From: Anseranas semipalmata
Lineage: Eukaryota; Chordata; Aves; Anseriformes; Anseranatidae
NCBI GenBank assembly: GCA_013399115.1
Contig: VXAA01002214.1
Location: 1-64,000 of the forward strand
Reading direction: 5' to 3'
DNA: 64,000 nucleotides
In this document: positions 50,512 to 63,200 of the stretch, piece after piece
Layout: the number at the start of each line of letters is the position of its first letter
Position numbering within the stretch: the stretch's first letter is position 1
Made by a program: the position numbers and the translations under genes
The notes under the pieces: generated by a model
The model's database searches: none
Told to the model about the DNA's origin: nothing
Seen by the model: the letters and a program-made list of their open reading frames with translations, nothing else

Positions 50512-50743
50512 CTGGCACAGTGGAAGGATCAATGGGGAGGCAGCTGAGAATAGGAACAGTTTAAGTTGGCAGTATTTCTAAGAAAATAGCATGAAGAACC
50601 CAATTAGGGTATATGGGCCCTATATAGATGCTGGAAACAGTTGGCTTTGCTTAGTAAGGCAAACAGGAATAGATGATAAGCTGTCAAAAGGCAGGATGTC
50701 TTACTGGCAGAGCTTAAAGGCCTCAAGAAAAATTGCAAATTAC

Positions 50744-50861
50744 CTGATGTTGGAGAATATTCTTTAGGGATCTCTTTACATGCAGCCCTGTTATACTCTT
50801 TCCAGGCTTTTGGGCTTGCTGGACCTTTAATCTCACCCAATATGGCTGTGATTTTTTCCAG
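50744..50861 (-). CDS. Candidate coding exon (phase 0 to 1), unknown minus-strand gene
   Basis: 118 bases on the minus strand with an acceptor (CCACCCCCAAAAACTGCAG) and a good donor (CATCAG then GTAATT). The open frame starts on the codon boundary: LEKITAILGEIKGPASPKAW, followed by KEYNRAACKEIPKEYSPTS. It is Lys/Glu-rich, helical at the start and more protein-like than nearby chance frames. Its trailing G joins the CA of the 50511 block to give Ala. I do not recognise the family. This is the best single block of the leftward gene model. Confidence 0.35.
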
Positions 50862-53800
50862 CTGCAGTTTTTGGGGGTGGGGATGGTGGTAGTGTCAGGG
50901 AAGCAAGATGGGATGTTACAACCATACAAATCACTACTAAATTTGGAGAGAAAATGCATCCACTTGAAATGTATGAAATCTAGCTTTCAGGGAAATAATG
51001 ACACTTAAATAAGAGTTAGAATGCATTTAAATATGTTAAAGTGCATTTATATATGTAGAGTAGGAGTGTGGATTGGATACCAATATGATCTAATTGCTAC
51101 ATTTCTTTAAGTCTGTATGGATACACACCTCTTCAGGGTGATCATGCATTTTAGTGACTGAAATATGCAGTTGCAGAGATGTTTCTAGAGGTGCAAGGAA
51201 CTGTATCTTGAAAATGTGGAACAAATTTAGAAGAGGGTTTCTAGGAGGACATTTTGCCTCTTGAAACATTACTTCAGAAGGAGATTTCTCTGGTTTCCCC
51301 TAATGGCTTACAAGAATCGGGATATTTAAATTTATACCATTTACAATCACCACCTTTTACTTGTACTATATTACCAAAGTGTGAATGTTATCTCTGTTAT
51401 ATGCAAACAGGAAGAAGGTTGCCCAGGACTAAACATCTATTTTACAATTTTTGTAAAGGCCTGACCTTTCCTGTTAAGTACTTCTATTAGTAGTAGAAAT
51501 ATCTTATATTAGTTTCATATCCAAATGCCTCAAAATTGTAGCCTTGTTGGGTTCCCAACCACACAAAGAAAAAGGAATCTTTGATCTAAATGGGTGACAA
51601 TCTGAAAGATTTGAATAACCTTGCTCTTCCTTTGACCTCAGTGGTGAAATATTTGTTAATGGAGTTGAGAATGCATTTTTCAATCACTGAGTTTTAGGTG
51701 GGTGTAATTCTGAGGCTAATTAGTCATTTCTTCATGGGGTGGGAGCTTGAGTATTTTTGTAGTTACATACAAAATGGAAATGTGTATCCATGTGTACACC
51801 TAGGAATATATATTCTAATTCCCATAATCAGATACTAAATGATAATTAATGTTTTACTGAGCAGATTGACAAAGTTCTGTGTTAGTCTAAAGTAAATACA
51901 TTTGTATGTCAATTGAAGAGGAAAAAAGCAAACCAAGATGGTGCTTACAAACATCAGTGTGATTCTGTTCCAGAGCAAACATTTGCCTTATTTAAGGTGT
52001 TGCACCATTTTGGGGATGGAAAAAAGTTTAAAAATACACTTCATGTTTACATTCCTTGTACACTAGTGGCTCTATTCTCATTTTTGGTTCGTTTATTTAA
52101 TCATTCATTGCTCATTTCAAAGCTGCTTTTGGACTGGAAACTTGTCTCATTTGGCTCCTTTTTAGCTGGTGTTATTTCTGGATCTAAGTATTGCACATTT
52201 CTACTCTGAAAGCAAAAATTGTATGGGAGACTGAAAGGACTTGTCAAAATCATCAGCATGTCACTATAACCATCTGACATTTGAACTGTCAGGCTTTATG
52301 TTTTAACAAATGCAGTTTCAGCTCCCTTTACTGATTGCTGCTTGAATGTTAAGGTAATTCTGGCAGAATATACTTTCTGAACTGCTAAAAATAGCAAGTT
52401 CATCTTAATGACTTCAACAGAATGCTAATATCCTGGGGACATAGTGGGTACAGTAGATCAGGCAACTCTTACATTTGAAGAAACAACACCTGACTGCCCA
52501 AAGCAAGTTTCATAGGACTAATCAGTGTGCTTTACTTAAATCTAGAGCTGTGAAAATTATTAGGTATCTTTTAACCAAATTCATCTGTTGAGGACCTGTG
52601 GTATAATCTTTTAAATCTTTTGTAGAAAGGATCTTGTTTTAGACAGGAGAAAGATACAGCTTGACTCTTACCTACCTCTTATTTTTTGTTCAGTCTTATT
52701 TTTGATCTTTCATGACAAATTAGAGATTGCTCATTGCCTGTTTAATTCAAGCTATATAATTTCATAATCAATGCTATTTTTTTCACTGTGAATTTGACTA
52801 CTAAACAAACTATCCTTGCAGTGATGTTCCTTGCAAGGAAAGTGCTTGCAAGACTGAAAGGAAAAGTGGACCTGAATAATATCCTCCTGAGGATAATTTT
52901 GAAACCAAGCATCAATATTCTTAGATTCTATCAAACAAATCAGTATTCTCCAAAGGGCTCCATCTAAAATGTGCCTAACTTGGGAGATAAGAAACTTGGT
53001 TTATTCATAAGCACTACCCGTGGAACAAAATGAATACTACTTAGAGAAAGGGAACTTTAAATCTCTGTTGGGGGAAGTTTTTTTCAGATTAACTGTAACT
53101 GTTGTTTAGTTCCAATAAAACCAATTCCCCCTTCAGTTTGCCAGCCTTACTGCTAAGATGTGCCTCTTATTCCAGTTTAGATTTTTCTAATTAACTTGCA
53201 CTTCAATTGAAGAATCAGTAACTGAATGGAAAATATTAAATGAAGATTTAGGAGGCAGGAAAGGAACTCATACTTGGCTGAAATATATGCTAGAAAATCT
53301 TTAAGTCTTAAAAAAAAAAAAAAGAAATGATTGGGTAGTTTTTTCAAAAGACAAGAATCCCTGGATAAGGTGACGGTGTTCCCTCATGCTCTGAATGATC
53401 TAATTTAAATTAAAATTGATCCTTTCCTGAGGTCAGATTTCTCAGTAAGCACAGTGTAAAATTCATCAAAAGTTTCTCTATAAGTTTGTCTCCTTTGAAC
53501 CTTGATTTCCAGTTATGAGTTACTAAAAATAGGTGTGAATGTACTGGTGGTGGATTTAATTATTTTACGAGCTCAAAACTATGATATCAGCCTCAATCAT
53601 AAGAAAGCTTCCCTTCTGTCATTATAAACAAGGGAAATTCTTTCTTTGTGCAGAACTACCAAAGCACTCCTAATCCACTTAGGGCAGTTTTTTTATGAAT
53701 TATAGATCAGAGGTCTAAATTGGCAAAAGCAGTCTCAGCTGACTGGCTGTATTTCCATTTCCATTGTTGAAATGGCAGCCTAGTAGTAAGTGGCTGAAGT

Positions 53801-56800
53801 TTCATCCCACTGATCTTAAGTGCAGCTATAAGCATAGACTGTGTTTATTTAAGGCAATTTCGATCAGCCAGTGAAACTAACTTTTCTGGTGACTAAATGT
53901 ATAGACCACAGCTTTACAGAAAGCTGTTGATCAGATTCAAATGTAAGATTTAGCTAATGAGAAGATGCCTGCTGCTACAATGAAAAAAATAGGTGTATGA
54001 ATTCCTTTTGCTTGATTCAAGATCAGCTCTTACTGTTCTCTTCCCTTTTATATTGTGAATATACAGCTGCCAGTTTCTGGTACAGAATCAGCTTCACTCT
54101 AAATACAATCACGCAAAATATCGGCTACCTTGGACTAATGGGATAGCATGTTCTTATTTGATTAGGAAAGTTGTAAGTACCAGGTGACAAAAGTGGTATA
54201 TACTTAGATGCAAGAAGAATTGATTGGCACATGGAATATAAACAGAACAATGAAGATCCCTCACAGTTGTTCAGCGTGGAAAGGAACAGGGAGACTGGCA
54301 TGTGAAACAGTTTACTTCTTACTTTCCTGATAAGTATATGAGAATCTCTGGCTGTTACCGTTTAAAGAAGAGTGATATTTTTTGCTGGTTTATGATGCTT
54401 GCCTTTGTAAAGCCTGGTTCTTCTACATGGAGCTGAAAAACTGACTTCCTGTAAACTGAAGCTGTTTTAAAGGTACTTGCCAAAGTTTGTTTCAGAAGTA
54501 GGTTTCTTTCCCACAAAATATGGTTTTTCCTTGGATTCAGAGATCCTCAGGATTACATTTCAGTAAAAGCACTTATGACTTTGGAGCAGAATTCCTGTTT
54601 TCTGATAATTTAGGTGTACAGGATGCAGTTAAACAGCTGAAAAGTGATTGATTTTTGTCTGTCCCGAGAAGTTACCATCCATCATCTGATGTGTACTGTG
54701 ACTACCCCAAACTGCCATACTGCAAAGTGGAATGGCTAGTTTAACCTCGCTAGCTTTTCTTTGCAGGTAGGTTAGGCAAAGTATTTGCATTGTTCCAGAT
54801 CCAGACAGGAGGAGTCCTTTAAGACACAGTGTGAACAAACCTGTAGAAGTCTAGCACCAACATGAAGATTTCAATTACAGAAGAAATTCTTCACCTATTT
54901 AAACCTTTGGATTAGGATATGGCCCTGGTAAATTCCCTTTCATGCTTATTGGTGGTTTGCTTGTTGATGTTTTACAGCTGTATATTGTACATTTTACAAT
55001 ATAGAACAATAGTACTCTATTCTTACTGAATGTCATTACTGAAGAATGAGAGTATGAAATGAGTGTTCATGCTTGTCTGAAGTTCTTATGATGCTTATTC
55101 ATAGTCCAGTGTGCTGTGGATACAGTTTGGGAGTAATTAGGGAAATATTTTAGTGAACACAATTTAGCCTACACATTGCTTAGCTTATCTGATAAAAACA
55201 AAAAGTTCATTTAATTTCAATACCAAATAGTCTTTATTGGATTTATACAATGTATAGAATTTAGAGCTTATGAGTTTTATAGCACCATTTAATGTCGAAT
55301 TGCTTTGTGTCCCATAAATTCACACTGGGTATAGAGTTGCTAGTAGCTTCCTAGATGGATCTGTAGCTCTTTAATACAGTTCTTTATCAGAGCAAATGTC
55401 CTCATTTCCCACTTGTACTGGACTATGGAGCATAAGGACCAGAAGAGTACTTTTGTTTTTGATCTTGTCAGTTGGTAACTAGGAGCAAGAAGCTAGAGCG
55501 TAGGCAAGAGGAATTCCTCTCTGAGGGAACAAAAAGGAATGAAAACTTTTTTTAGCAGTAATTGTTGCTTAAAAATGCAGCCATACAATAGAGAAATACA
55601 GTGAGTTATCCATAGACAATGTGATCAGGATGTTTTATTGTACTACCACGCAGTAATGCTACTTTTCTCATTGGGGCACAAGGCTACTTTCTAATAATAG
55701 GCACCTTATGTGGGAAGGGGGGGGGGGAACAAAACAAATTCTGCCTAATTAGAAAGTCTGCTCTCCATTGCAGCCTAACTTCTATTTGTGCTGCTTCTCT
55801 CTGGCCTGAGTGTACTTTCCTCCAAGTTGAGGAGTCTTACCTTTGATTTAAATGGGAGCAGAGTGAAACACTTTAGGTACTTCCTGGGATCTGACCCCTG
55901 AAGAGAAAGGAATGTTATTTCTTGTACTGAAAGTGGTGTAAACTCAGGTGCTCAGACTCTGGCTTTCTCTGGCTCTTCCCCAGTTGCTTTTAAAACAAAC
56001 TCAAACTTTCAAACTAGGATGATAAGTAATTGTAGTTCTAATCATTATTTTCTTGGCTTATGGAACTTTCCTGATTTATAGAGGTAACTAACTTTGAGTT
56101 TGACTTTTAAAATGTGCATGTTCCAGTAACACTTCTATGCACTGAAGTGAATATAAGTTCTGCTGGTCCATCCGTTCACAAGCATTTGGTAAAATAAGCT
56201 ATCTCATTTTGCCAAAGTGTGCTCTGGACTGTAACAGTATCAGTCATTCATTAATCTTCATCATTCATGAGCTTTATTTGCTTCCAAAAAGGTCAAATGA
56301 ACAAAAGTAATTAGTGTAAGGAAATATGCTGGGGGGATAAAATGGGAAAAAGACTGAGATTATAAATTTTAACTAGAATAATTTGTACAAGTCCTCACTT
56401 TCCATCTAGCTTATTTTAAAGTATGGAAGTAAAGAGGAAGCAGAACTTGAAACAGATTATCAGCAATGAAATGTTAGCTGTAAAATAGGGGATGAATGTT
56501 TTCTGATAGAAGAATAGGTCCAGATTTGTTTTACAGATGCATATAGTTCCAATGCTACCAAAAATGATGCAGAAATCACTGAGCATCAATGATGCATCCT
56601 AGTGGAGAAGAAGGAAATAAGTAGCCATGCGACTGCTGCACCAGGTGATCTGGGTGTGTCCCCCTCTTTCTGGGGGGACATAATCCCCTGAGTGCTCCAG
56701 CAGACCTTTATTGACAAGTAGGGGGTTTGTTTTATCTTCAGTTTAAACCTCATGGATAATTTTTGCCCATGTATCTTCACCCAACCTTGTTCCTAGACAA

Positions 56801-58720
56801 ATGTGGGGATGGACATACAGAAGTTCAACTGTGAAAACACGTAAGCATTTCACTGCTCTCCCCTACATCTCTGGGGAGAAAGCAAAAAAAAAAAAAAAAT
56901 CCATGTATTTTTAGCTGTGACCAGCAATGTGACAAAGAAATAGCTGGCAAAGTTGCTTTAAAATAGTAAGGAACTTCTTCAGCAATAACAACTTTCCATC
57001 CCCACTTAGCACAGTCAGCTGTATAAACTAACATTTTTGAAGAAAGAGCTTGGATTAGGCTCAAGTCTATACTTAGCAGCCAAGTTTCAGTTCTGAGAAT
57101 GAAGGTTTAACCCTTATATGGGATACCACTACCTCCTGGTAGAAGTAGGTGAACAGTTGGAAACAATTAGATGGTGAATTGTGTTCTTATATTCTCTGCA
57201 ACTGCCAGCAGTTATAAAAATGTATTGTCATTCAAAAATAGTTTGGCAAATGTTTCATAGAAGGGAAAAATAGCTCTGTTAAACTCCTTAAAATCCCTAG
57301 AGAAAAGATGAATATATCTGGTAACTTAAACTCTAAACTTAAAAAGTCTTTCAGAACCAGTTGATAAGACTGGTTTAATTGGTTATTTGTTAAATTTTAG
57401 TTGAAGCCTTCAAGTCTCTACAGAGATAATAATAGCATCTAACACGAAGTTGTGATTATTACTTAAGCTTACTGTTATAAGGTTCTCATGCCACTGTGCA
57501 TGGACCCCACGAACAGCAGTATCAGTTCCTGAGTTGGTCTGGTACTATGCATTATTGATATAATCCATAGTTTTATTGCTCATGAGGCTGAGATCAGTGT
57601 CTTGCTTGAAGTCTTGCAAGGCTGTATTCTGACAGCAGTTGGATTTCTTCAGCAAAGCATGTTCAGGCAGATTTTGTACTCAATTTCATGGTCCCTTTAA
57701 GCCAGCCCAAGGATCAATGATTAGGTTTGTAGTGTGAGCCCAAAAGCGGTTGTGAAGGCATAATACTGGGGGAAAATAAGAGTTAGAGGGGTTCTATAAA
57801 CTGGTATAACTGCCAGAAAATAAGAACTAAGCCTTCAGGATATACTGGGAGAATGAACAACAGGTTGTTGCAACCCAAAGTCACTTCAGATAGAGCTATG
57901 GCTGAAAGCAAGCATGTTGTGAAATTGTGGCCTGAGGGTGGACGAGCCTTTCCTTTTGTATCCTTCTTTCCATATACTTTTAGTGGACTTCCAGCACTGT
58001 AAGTGTGCTAGAATTGTGCCTTTGAATTGCTTCTCTTTAAATTGTCACCTGTGTTAGCTAGTCAATTACTGTTACATTTCATTACTTGGTTTTAGTGCTG
58101 TCTTTTAGGAAAAAAAAAAAAGAAGTTGTAGGATAGTGATCAGATTTAATGCAACTGAGACACAGTAAAATAGCTTAGTATAAATATTAAATGTTTCCAT
58201 TTATCATTTGAGTGTTCACACTTACAATGTTCCACTTAATGACCCTTAAAATAGCCACTTTAAATGATTCCCTTTCAAACAAAGGAGAAATACATACAAG
58301 TGAATCAGTAACAATTTTTATAACAAACATCAAAATATTACAGGGAACATTGAACTGAAGCATACACTGAATCATGTGCTCTTAAAAATAAGTGCTTACT
58401 GACCTTAAAAGATATAATTGGGTTTTTGAAATGTCTTAGGGACACAGCCAAAACAAAATGCTGTGCATTAGCTATTGGAGAAAAAAAACCCTCATTAAAC
58501 TGGCAAATCATGTATTAGACTACTGTGCGACTTCATCTGTTTCCAGTTCGAGCAGGATCAGGACCCTAGTGCAAAAGAAATCACATGAAATCATGAAAAT
58601 TCATGAGCTACTGTCACTAAAGTTAATTGGTCTTTGTTGTAAATCAGGCCCTGAGTAAGTACAGTGCTTTCTGGCAATGTTTTGCATTTGCTGTCTCTTT
58701 TTTTTTTTTTCTACTGATCT
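50862..58720. other. AT-rich sequence, no firm genes; possible intron(s)
   Basis: If the minus-strand model is right this is intronic. Two short minus-strand blocks with splice-like ends and compatible phases occur at 54676-54719 and 52872-52927, but they are too short to support on their own. An 11-base G run lies at 55717-55727, with A/T homopolymers near 53312, 56885 and 58109. Confidence 0.4.
55717..55727. repeat. G11 homopolymer
   Basis: Eleven consecutive G bases in AT-rich surroundings, the longest G run in the window and a likely site of length error or polymorphism. Confidence 0.9.
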
Positions 58721-58727
58721 CCTACAC

Positions 58728-58888
58728 CAGTACTGCCAGATCCTGCTGTAACTGCTGGGGAGATCCATACATAAATAACTTCGTCATGTTCAGTTTGTCA
58801 ATAACAGTTGATGTCTGATGTACTGGCCCACTTAAGAGAGAGACTTCCTGAAGGCACATCTTACAGGGATGTAACGTGTAGCTGGGAG
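58728..58888 (-). CDS. Candidate coding exon, unknown minus-strand gene
   Basis: The minus strand shows a strong acceptor (AAGCTTCCTTCTTTGGTTTGCAG) just before 58888, followed by a frame open for ~54 codons to a TAG at 58724-58722. The translation begins PSYTLHPCKMCLQEVSLLSG and continues with STVIDKLNMTKLFMYGSP and QQLQQDLAVL. It contains a CxxC and a Leu/Gln helix. Only weak donors (after GTACTG at 58728, or after GGCA at 58734) precede the stop, so it may instead be a terminal exon ending at 58722. Incoming phase 1 fits the 60116-60217 block. Family not recognised. Confidence 0.33.
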
Positions 58889-59247
58889 CTGCAAACCAAA
58901 GAAGGAAGCTTAAATTGTGCAAGCTAAACCTACGTGCACTGCCCTGGGTTGACTAATTACTGCTTGGTTATGCTTATTTACTTCCTGTTGTACCAGCTGT
59001 TTAGTACACTGGCCTAATTTTCAAGGAGGCATTGAAATCTGATGCTTTAGAGAAAGCACTATGGGTATTACACAGTTCAGTTTGTTGCAGGTAATGGAGT
59101 AGGATTCTAAGGGAAGCTTCATTTTGGCTTATTACATACTCAGAGTAAAGGCACCAGACTCTGCCTAGTCCAAAGGAGGAGCTTAATGTGAACTAAAAGG
59201 TACTAGTTGTGTTGTTTTACAGCTAATAAATGGTGATAACACCTTAC

Positions 59248-59454
59248 CTGCAGAGGAAGACTACACTTCACTCCAACAGGAATTCTGCACCCATGAGTAA
59301 GAAAACGGAATCTTCTTCACAAGTGTCACAGTGGAGCCTTTTGATCTGAGCCCTTCGTGATGTCGAGGGTAATCAGGGAGAGTAGACTCCATGGCTGCCA
59401 CATTTTTGTGAACAGTTTCAGATGTAGAGATTCCAAGCACTATAAAGCAATATT
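59248..59454 (-). other. Splice-bounded block, probably not coding throughout
   Basis: Minus-strand acceptor ACATTCTTTCTCTCCAG before 59454 and a perfect donor (CTGCAG then GTAAGG) after 59248 enclose 207 bases. The best frame is open for most of the block but meets TAG about 20 bases before the donor, so it cannot be an internal coding exon as it stands. It could be a UTR or non-coding exon, or a shorter exon starting at 59284. Confidence 0.25.
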
Positions 59455-59709
59455 CTGGAGAGAAAGAATGTGGAAATAGTATAGGAAATAACATTTTCGA
59501 TGGACAATACTCAAAATCTGCACCATGCACTTATAGCAAAGTAGTATCCTATTCTCTGGCCTCAAAGTAATATGAACTTATCCATCAGCCCTTCTTAATT
59601 TTGTAGTTTAATCTTAACTTCAATGCAAGTAGATTTAAGGTCTTAATCAAGGATGATCAAAAAGGAAGCTCTGCTCAGATGCCAGTTGGCTAAGAGCAAA
59701 GCAGGTCAC

Positions 59710-59845
59710 TTTCCTCTCAACTCTGGGTGGAAATAATTTTCTTCAGATGTGCTGTAGCAGTAACAGTCCTTGTCCTTTCTGTGCCGGTGAGTAAAGGCCT
59801 GGAGAAACTTGTCTGCAATATTTTTGAAGTGGATCTTGTAGGTCA
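59710..59845 (-). CDS. Candidate coding exon (phase 1 to 2), unknown minus-strand gene
   Basis: The minus strand has an acceptor TTTTTCTGCTATTGTCAG ahead of 59845 and an open frame YKIHFKNIADKFLQAF then THRHRKDKDCYCYSTSEENY, ending HPELRG at a weak donor (GGAAA then GTGACC). The first two bases complete a Val codon with the last base of the 60116-60217 block. It is basic, with a His/Arg/Lys stretch. No family recognised, and the weak donor lowers confidence. Confidence 0.25.
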
Positions 59846-60115
59846 CTGACAATAGCAGAAAAACATGCTGGCAATCTGTTCTTGATCCCAATTTAAGATG
59901 CTCTGATTTCCTCAATAGCGGGTAAACAATTTAACTCTTCAAGGCCACAGACAAAGATTAGTATACAGTATAAATTGAAGGCTGTTTTCTTCAGACTCAT
60001 GATACAAATGCTCAAAACTGTTGTGGTACAGATCCAGATGATGAGCCTTTCCATGCTCTTCCTACAATTCCTTTTTCACTTTTTAATATTTGCTCAGTAT
60101 TGTTACTGTTATTAC

Positions 60116-60217
60116 CTTCACTTACAAGCCTGCTGTGCTGCAAGACAGCAGGTGCCTCTTCATGAATGTGGATTATGTTATTTCCTGCGTTTCCTTCCTG
60201 TGTCCTTTGCATTAGCC
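60116..60217 (-). CDS. Candidate coding exon (phase 1 to 1), unknown minus-strand gene
   Basis: 102 bases, an exact multiple of three, between TTTATTTCAG and a donor (GTGAAG then GTAATA) on the minus strand. Translation: LMQRTQEGNAGNNIIHIHEE followed by APAVLQHSRLVSE. It is phase-compatible with both the 59845 and the 58888 blocks. Not recognised. A possible upstream partner at ~62.5 kb (frame 62367-62642, donor-like CGGG/GTAGAA) is too weak to annotate. Confidence 0.27.
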
Positions 60218-60249
60218 CTGAAATAAATTTCACTAAGTCTGTCAAACAA

Positions 60250-63200
60250 GATTTAGTATTTATGTAGACTCATTTTTAACAGCTCATATTTCTTCCTAGT
60301 TTTGTGATCTCATCTTATTCATGTCTAAGTTCTAGGATCAGCTGAAAGCAGGCTCATTTGATTTCTCCTTCTCTGCCTCTTTAGTACTTTTTTTTTCTAC
60401 GGTCCTTCTCTGAAAGTGAAGGACCACTGTTATTAAGCCTTGTCTTTATGCCAGCAGTTTCTTCCAAATATGCAGCGGGACATTTTTCTTTCCAGTAATT
60501 ATCATATTTGAGTCTATAGTATGGAAAAAAGTTTTAGGAAACTGCTTGCTTAGAGCCATTAAGCAAATAAGTGACATGAACAGTTTTCATGCTTAAAATG
60601 TGGTATTCAGTTAAAATATAGTACCTGAAAAGATAATTATAATGATGTACAGTGTTTGGAGCTGTTGGAAAATCAAGTGCATTTTATCCAAATTAGAGGT
60701 GCAAGAGCAAAAATACTGTCTTGGACAAGCTTTTTTCTCTTTACAGCTATTTCCTGCATTATAGATGAGACAAACAAGGACAAGAAAATAATTTACTATC
60801 TATATTCTGCTGAAGCTGCAGGTAATTTAACAAATGCAAAGGTGACTGCTCAGCAGCAAAACAGACTTAGTTTTTGCTTGAGGCACAAGGCAAAAGATAG
60901 CTTTCATGTACATGCTGTCAGATTAACAAAACTGCTTTTCTTAAAAATGTATTTTGGCATGGGGAACAGTTTGGAGTAAGGTAGCAAAAATAGCATCAGT
61001 AAGAATACATGGACCAACCTTAACATAATGCTACTAGGAACTCAGTGCTGTAATATGCTATTTTTTGCACTTTTTTGCTAAAGATATGAACATGTACCTA
61101 AATATTTAGCTTTTGGGGGGTTAAGCAGGAAACTATTTTCTCTTAATCTTATTTTGGAGCATGGACTGATTGGGAAGCTTAGGAAGAGCAAACAAGTCAG
61201 ACAATTAGTGAAAAGCTCCCTATGAATGCCTGTCTTTTTTCATAGGTATATAGATTATAAAGCCAAAAACCACCACTGTGATCATTAGTCTAATGGTGGC
61301 CTAAATCCTTATTGTGCAGATTAACCATGGAGGGTAAGGGAATGCAGTTTGCCAAATCAGCAAGGTCTCCCGTGAGTGTCCTAGTCTACCTCTGGACATG
61401 CATCATAAATGGCATAGGCAAACAACGTCCTGCTTTTCTCTCTAAGGTGTACGAAGAACAAAGCTGCACAATGTTGTTTGGGTGGAGAAGTTCTAAGAAC
61501 TTCTACCTGTACACTGCAGTTATGGTGAGATCCTTATATGATGACTTGCTAGGGAAGGGAGCAACGTGATTTTTTTTTTCCCCACCCTTGCTTCATGCTG
61601 TGGACAACAGAATTCCAGGAACCCTACTCATCTGGTTTGTCCTATGTGATTCCATCAGTGTGTTTTCTAGATACTTTTCTTGACTCTTCTTCCCTTCTTC
61701 AGGATGGGTGAGTGGACCTGGCTGTACTATTTGCAGTTAAATATGATTCAGAAAACCTCTTAGGTTTCCTTTCTTCCTTTCTCTTGAATCCTATGCACAG
61801 AATTTTCTTTCCCAAAGATGCTGCTTGAGGTAGCAGGAAAACAAAGTTGCCTAAAATTTTTCTAGTGATTTTGACCTTCAAGAAGCAAAATCCCTCCATG
61901 TGTTCTTGCTGAGCTTCCAAAAATGCTGGAAAGCAAATTTTGCTCTTAGTGCTTGTATTTGAAGGTGTCCTTAAAAATAACTAAAGTGTGTGGGGTGCTC
62001 TACTGCGATGAAGACAAAAATGAGCTTAAAATATAAGCATATTAGCATGTATTAAAAGCATTATGTATGTAATGGAGATAACTAAAAACAAATGCTTTCT
62101 TGTTGCCTGGTATGTACATGCGTTGGATTTGAGATGGAGTTTTACTGTCTTTCAGGATAACGGGAATAGTGTATGCTCTGGGTTCCAGCCATGGTTAGAT
62201 CAGTATGCACACTTCTAAGAGAACATATAGGAAGGACAGGTATCCACAGGATGAAGGGCATGTTTGTGCAAGAATTTGCAATGCTCTGACAACTTGAAAG
62301 CACATCCTCTCTTCTAGCTTTAGTAGAAAATGATGTGCTTTTGATTGGTGGGTCATCTATACCACATTAATCTGCTGTGTAATTGAACATGTCAGAATGA
62401 AAAGTACTGTTTCTAAGTTCCTTGTACCTGTAAGGTGCTGTATATTCTAAGGCAGTAACTCCTAAATGCACTTGTGTTTTACTTGTGTAGTTATCTAAGG
62501 AAAAATAAATCCTTCTACCCCGTTTGGTCTGCAACCAATTATAAGAAGCAGGAGGCGCCCTTGTGTAGTACTGATCCATCTTGAAGCCAAGACAAAAGCT
62601 CCCATCAAGGGCAGGAGCTGAGTTAACTCCCATTAAAATCAATCAAGAAGCAGGACTAGCTTCTCAAACCATCTGTAACAAAGAATATTAAAGCTGATAT
62701 TAACTTCCTTTCTCTCAAATACAGACAGCATACACATGTTTAAGAATGCCTAGTCATACAGAGCTTTAAGAGTAGGAAAGTATTGTAAAGTAAAATAATT
62801 ACAGAAGAGAAGTCAAGTTCTTAAAACATAGAACAGTCCAGGTTAGAAGGGACCTCGAAAGAATATCCATTTTGCAAGAATGCATGCTTATTTACATATA
62901 CAAATGTCTGATGTTTTATAAGTGTAGATTTAGAAGCAGCAGCTGAAAATACTCTCTGCTGTCTTACTACAACATTAATAAAACTTATAATATCTATATG
63001 ACTCATGTCTTAGATGATATCATGTGATGTCTGGAAAATAGATTTTGAAGCAGAAGCAATATAATGCCACTTTGCATTGATTCACATTTATTTAAAGAAA
63101 TATGCATAATGTTAGCCTCCCACAAAAACCTTCATTAGATCAGAGTAGAAATAAAGGCAGAGAAAGCGCGATCAAAGGATTACAAGAGAAGCCTTAGCCA

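Noticed and set aside
56825..57064. 79-codon minus-strand frame beside a long polypyrimidine acceptor
   Set aside because: No donor in a usable phase, and the frame passes through a poly-T tract.
50456..60217. Assignment of the minus-strand blocks to TERB1, a gene near PDP2 in mammals
   Set aside because: Short resemblances (for example around HPELRG and KKIL) did not hold in order along the protein, I found no Myb-like exon, and the relative position does not fit mammalian gene order.
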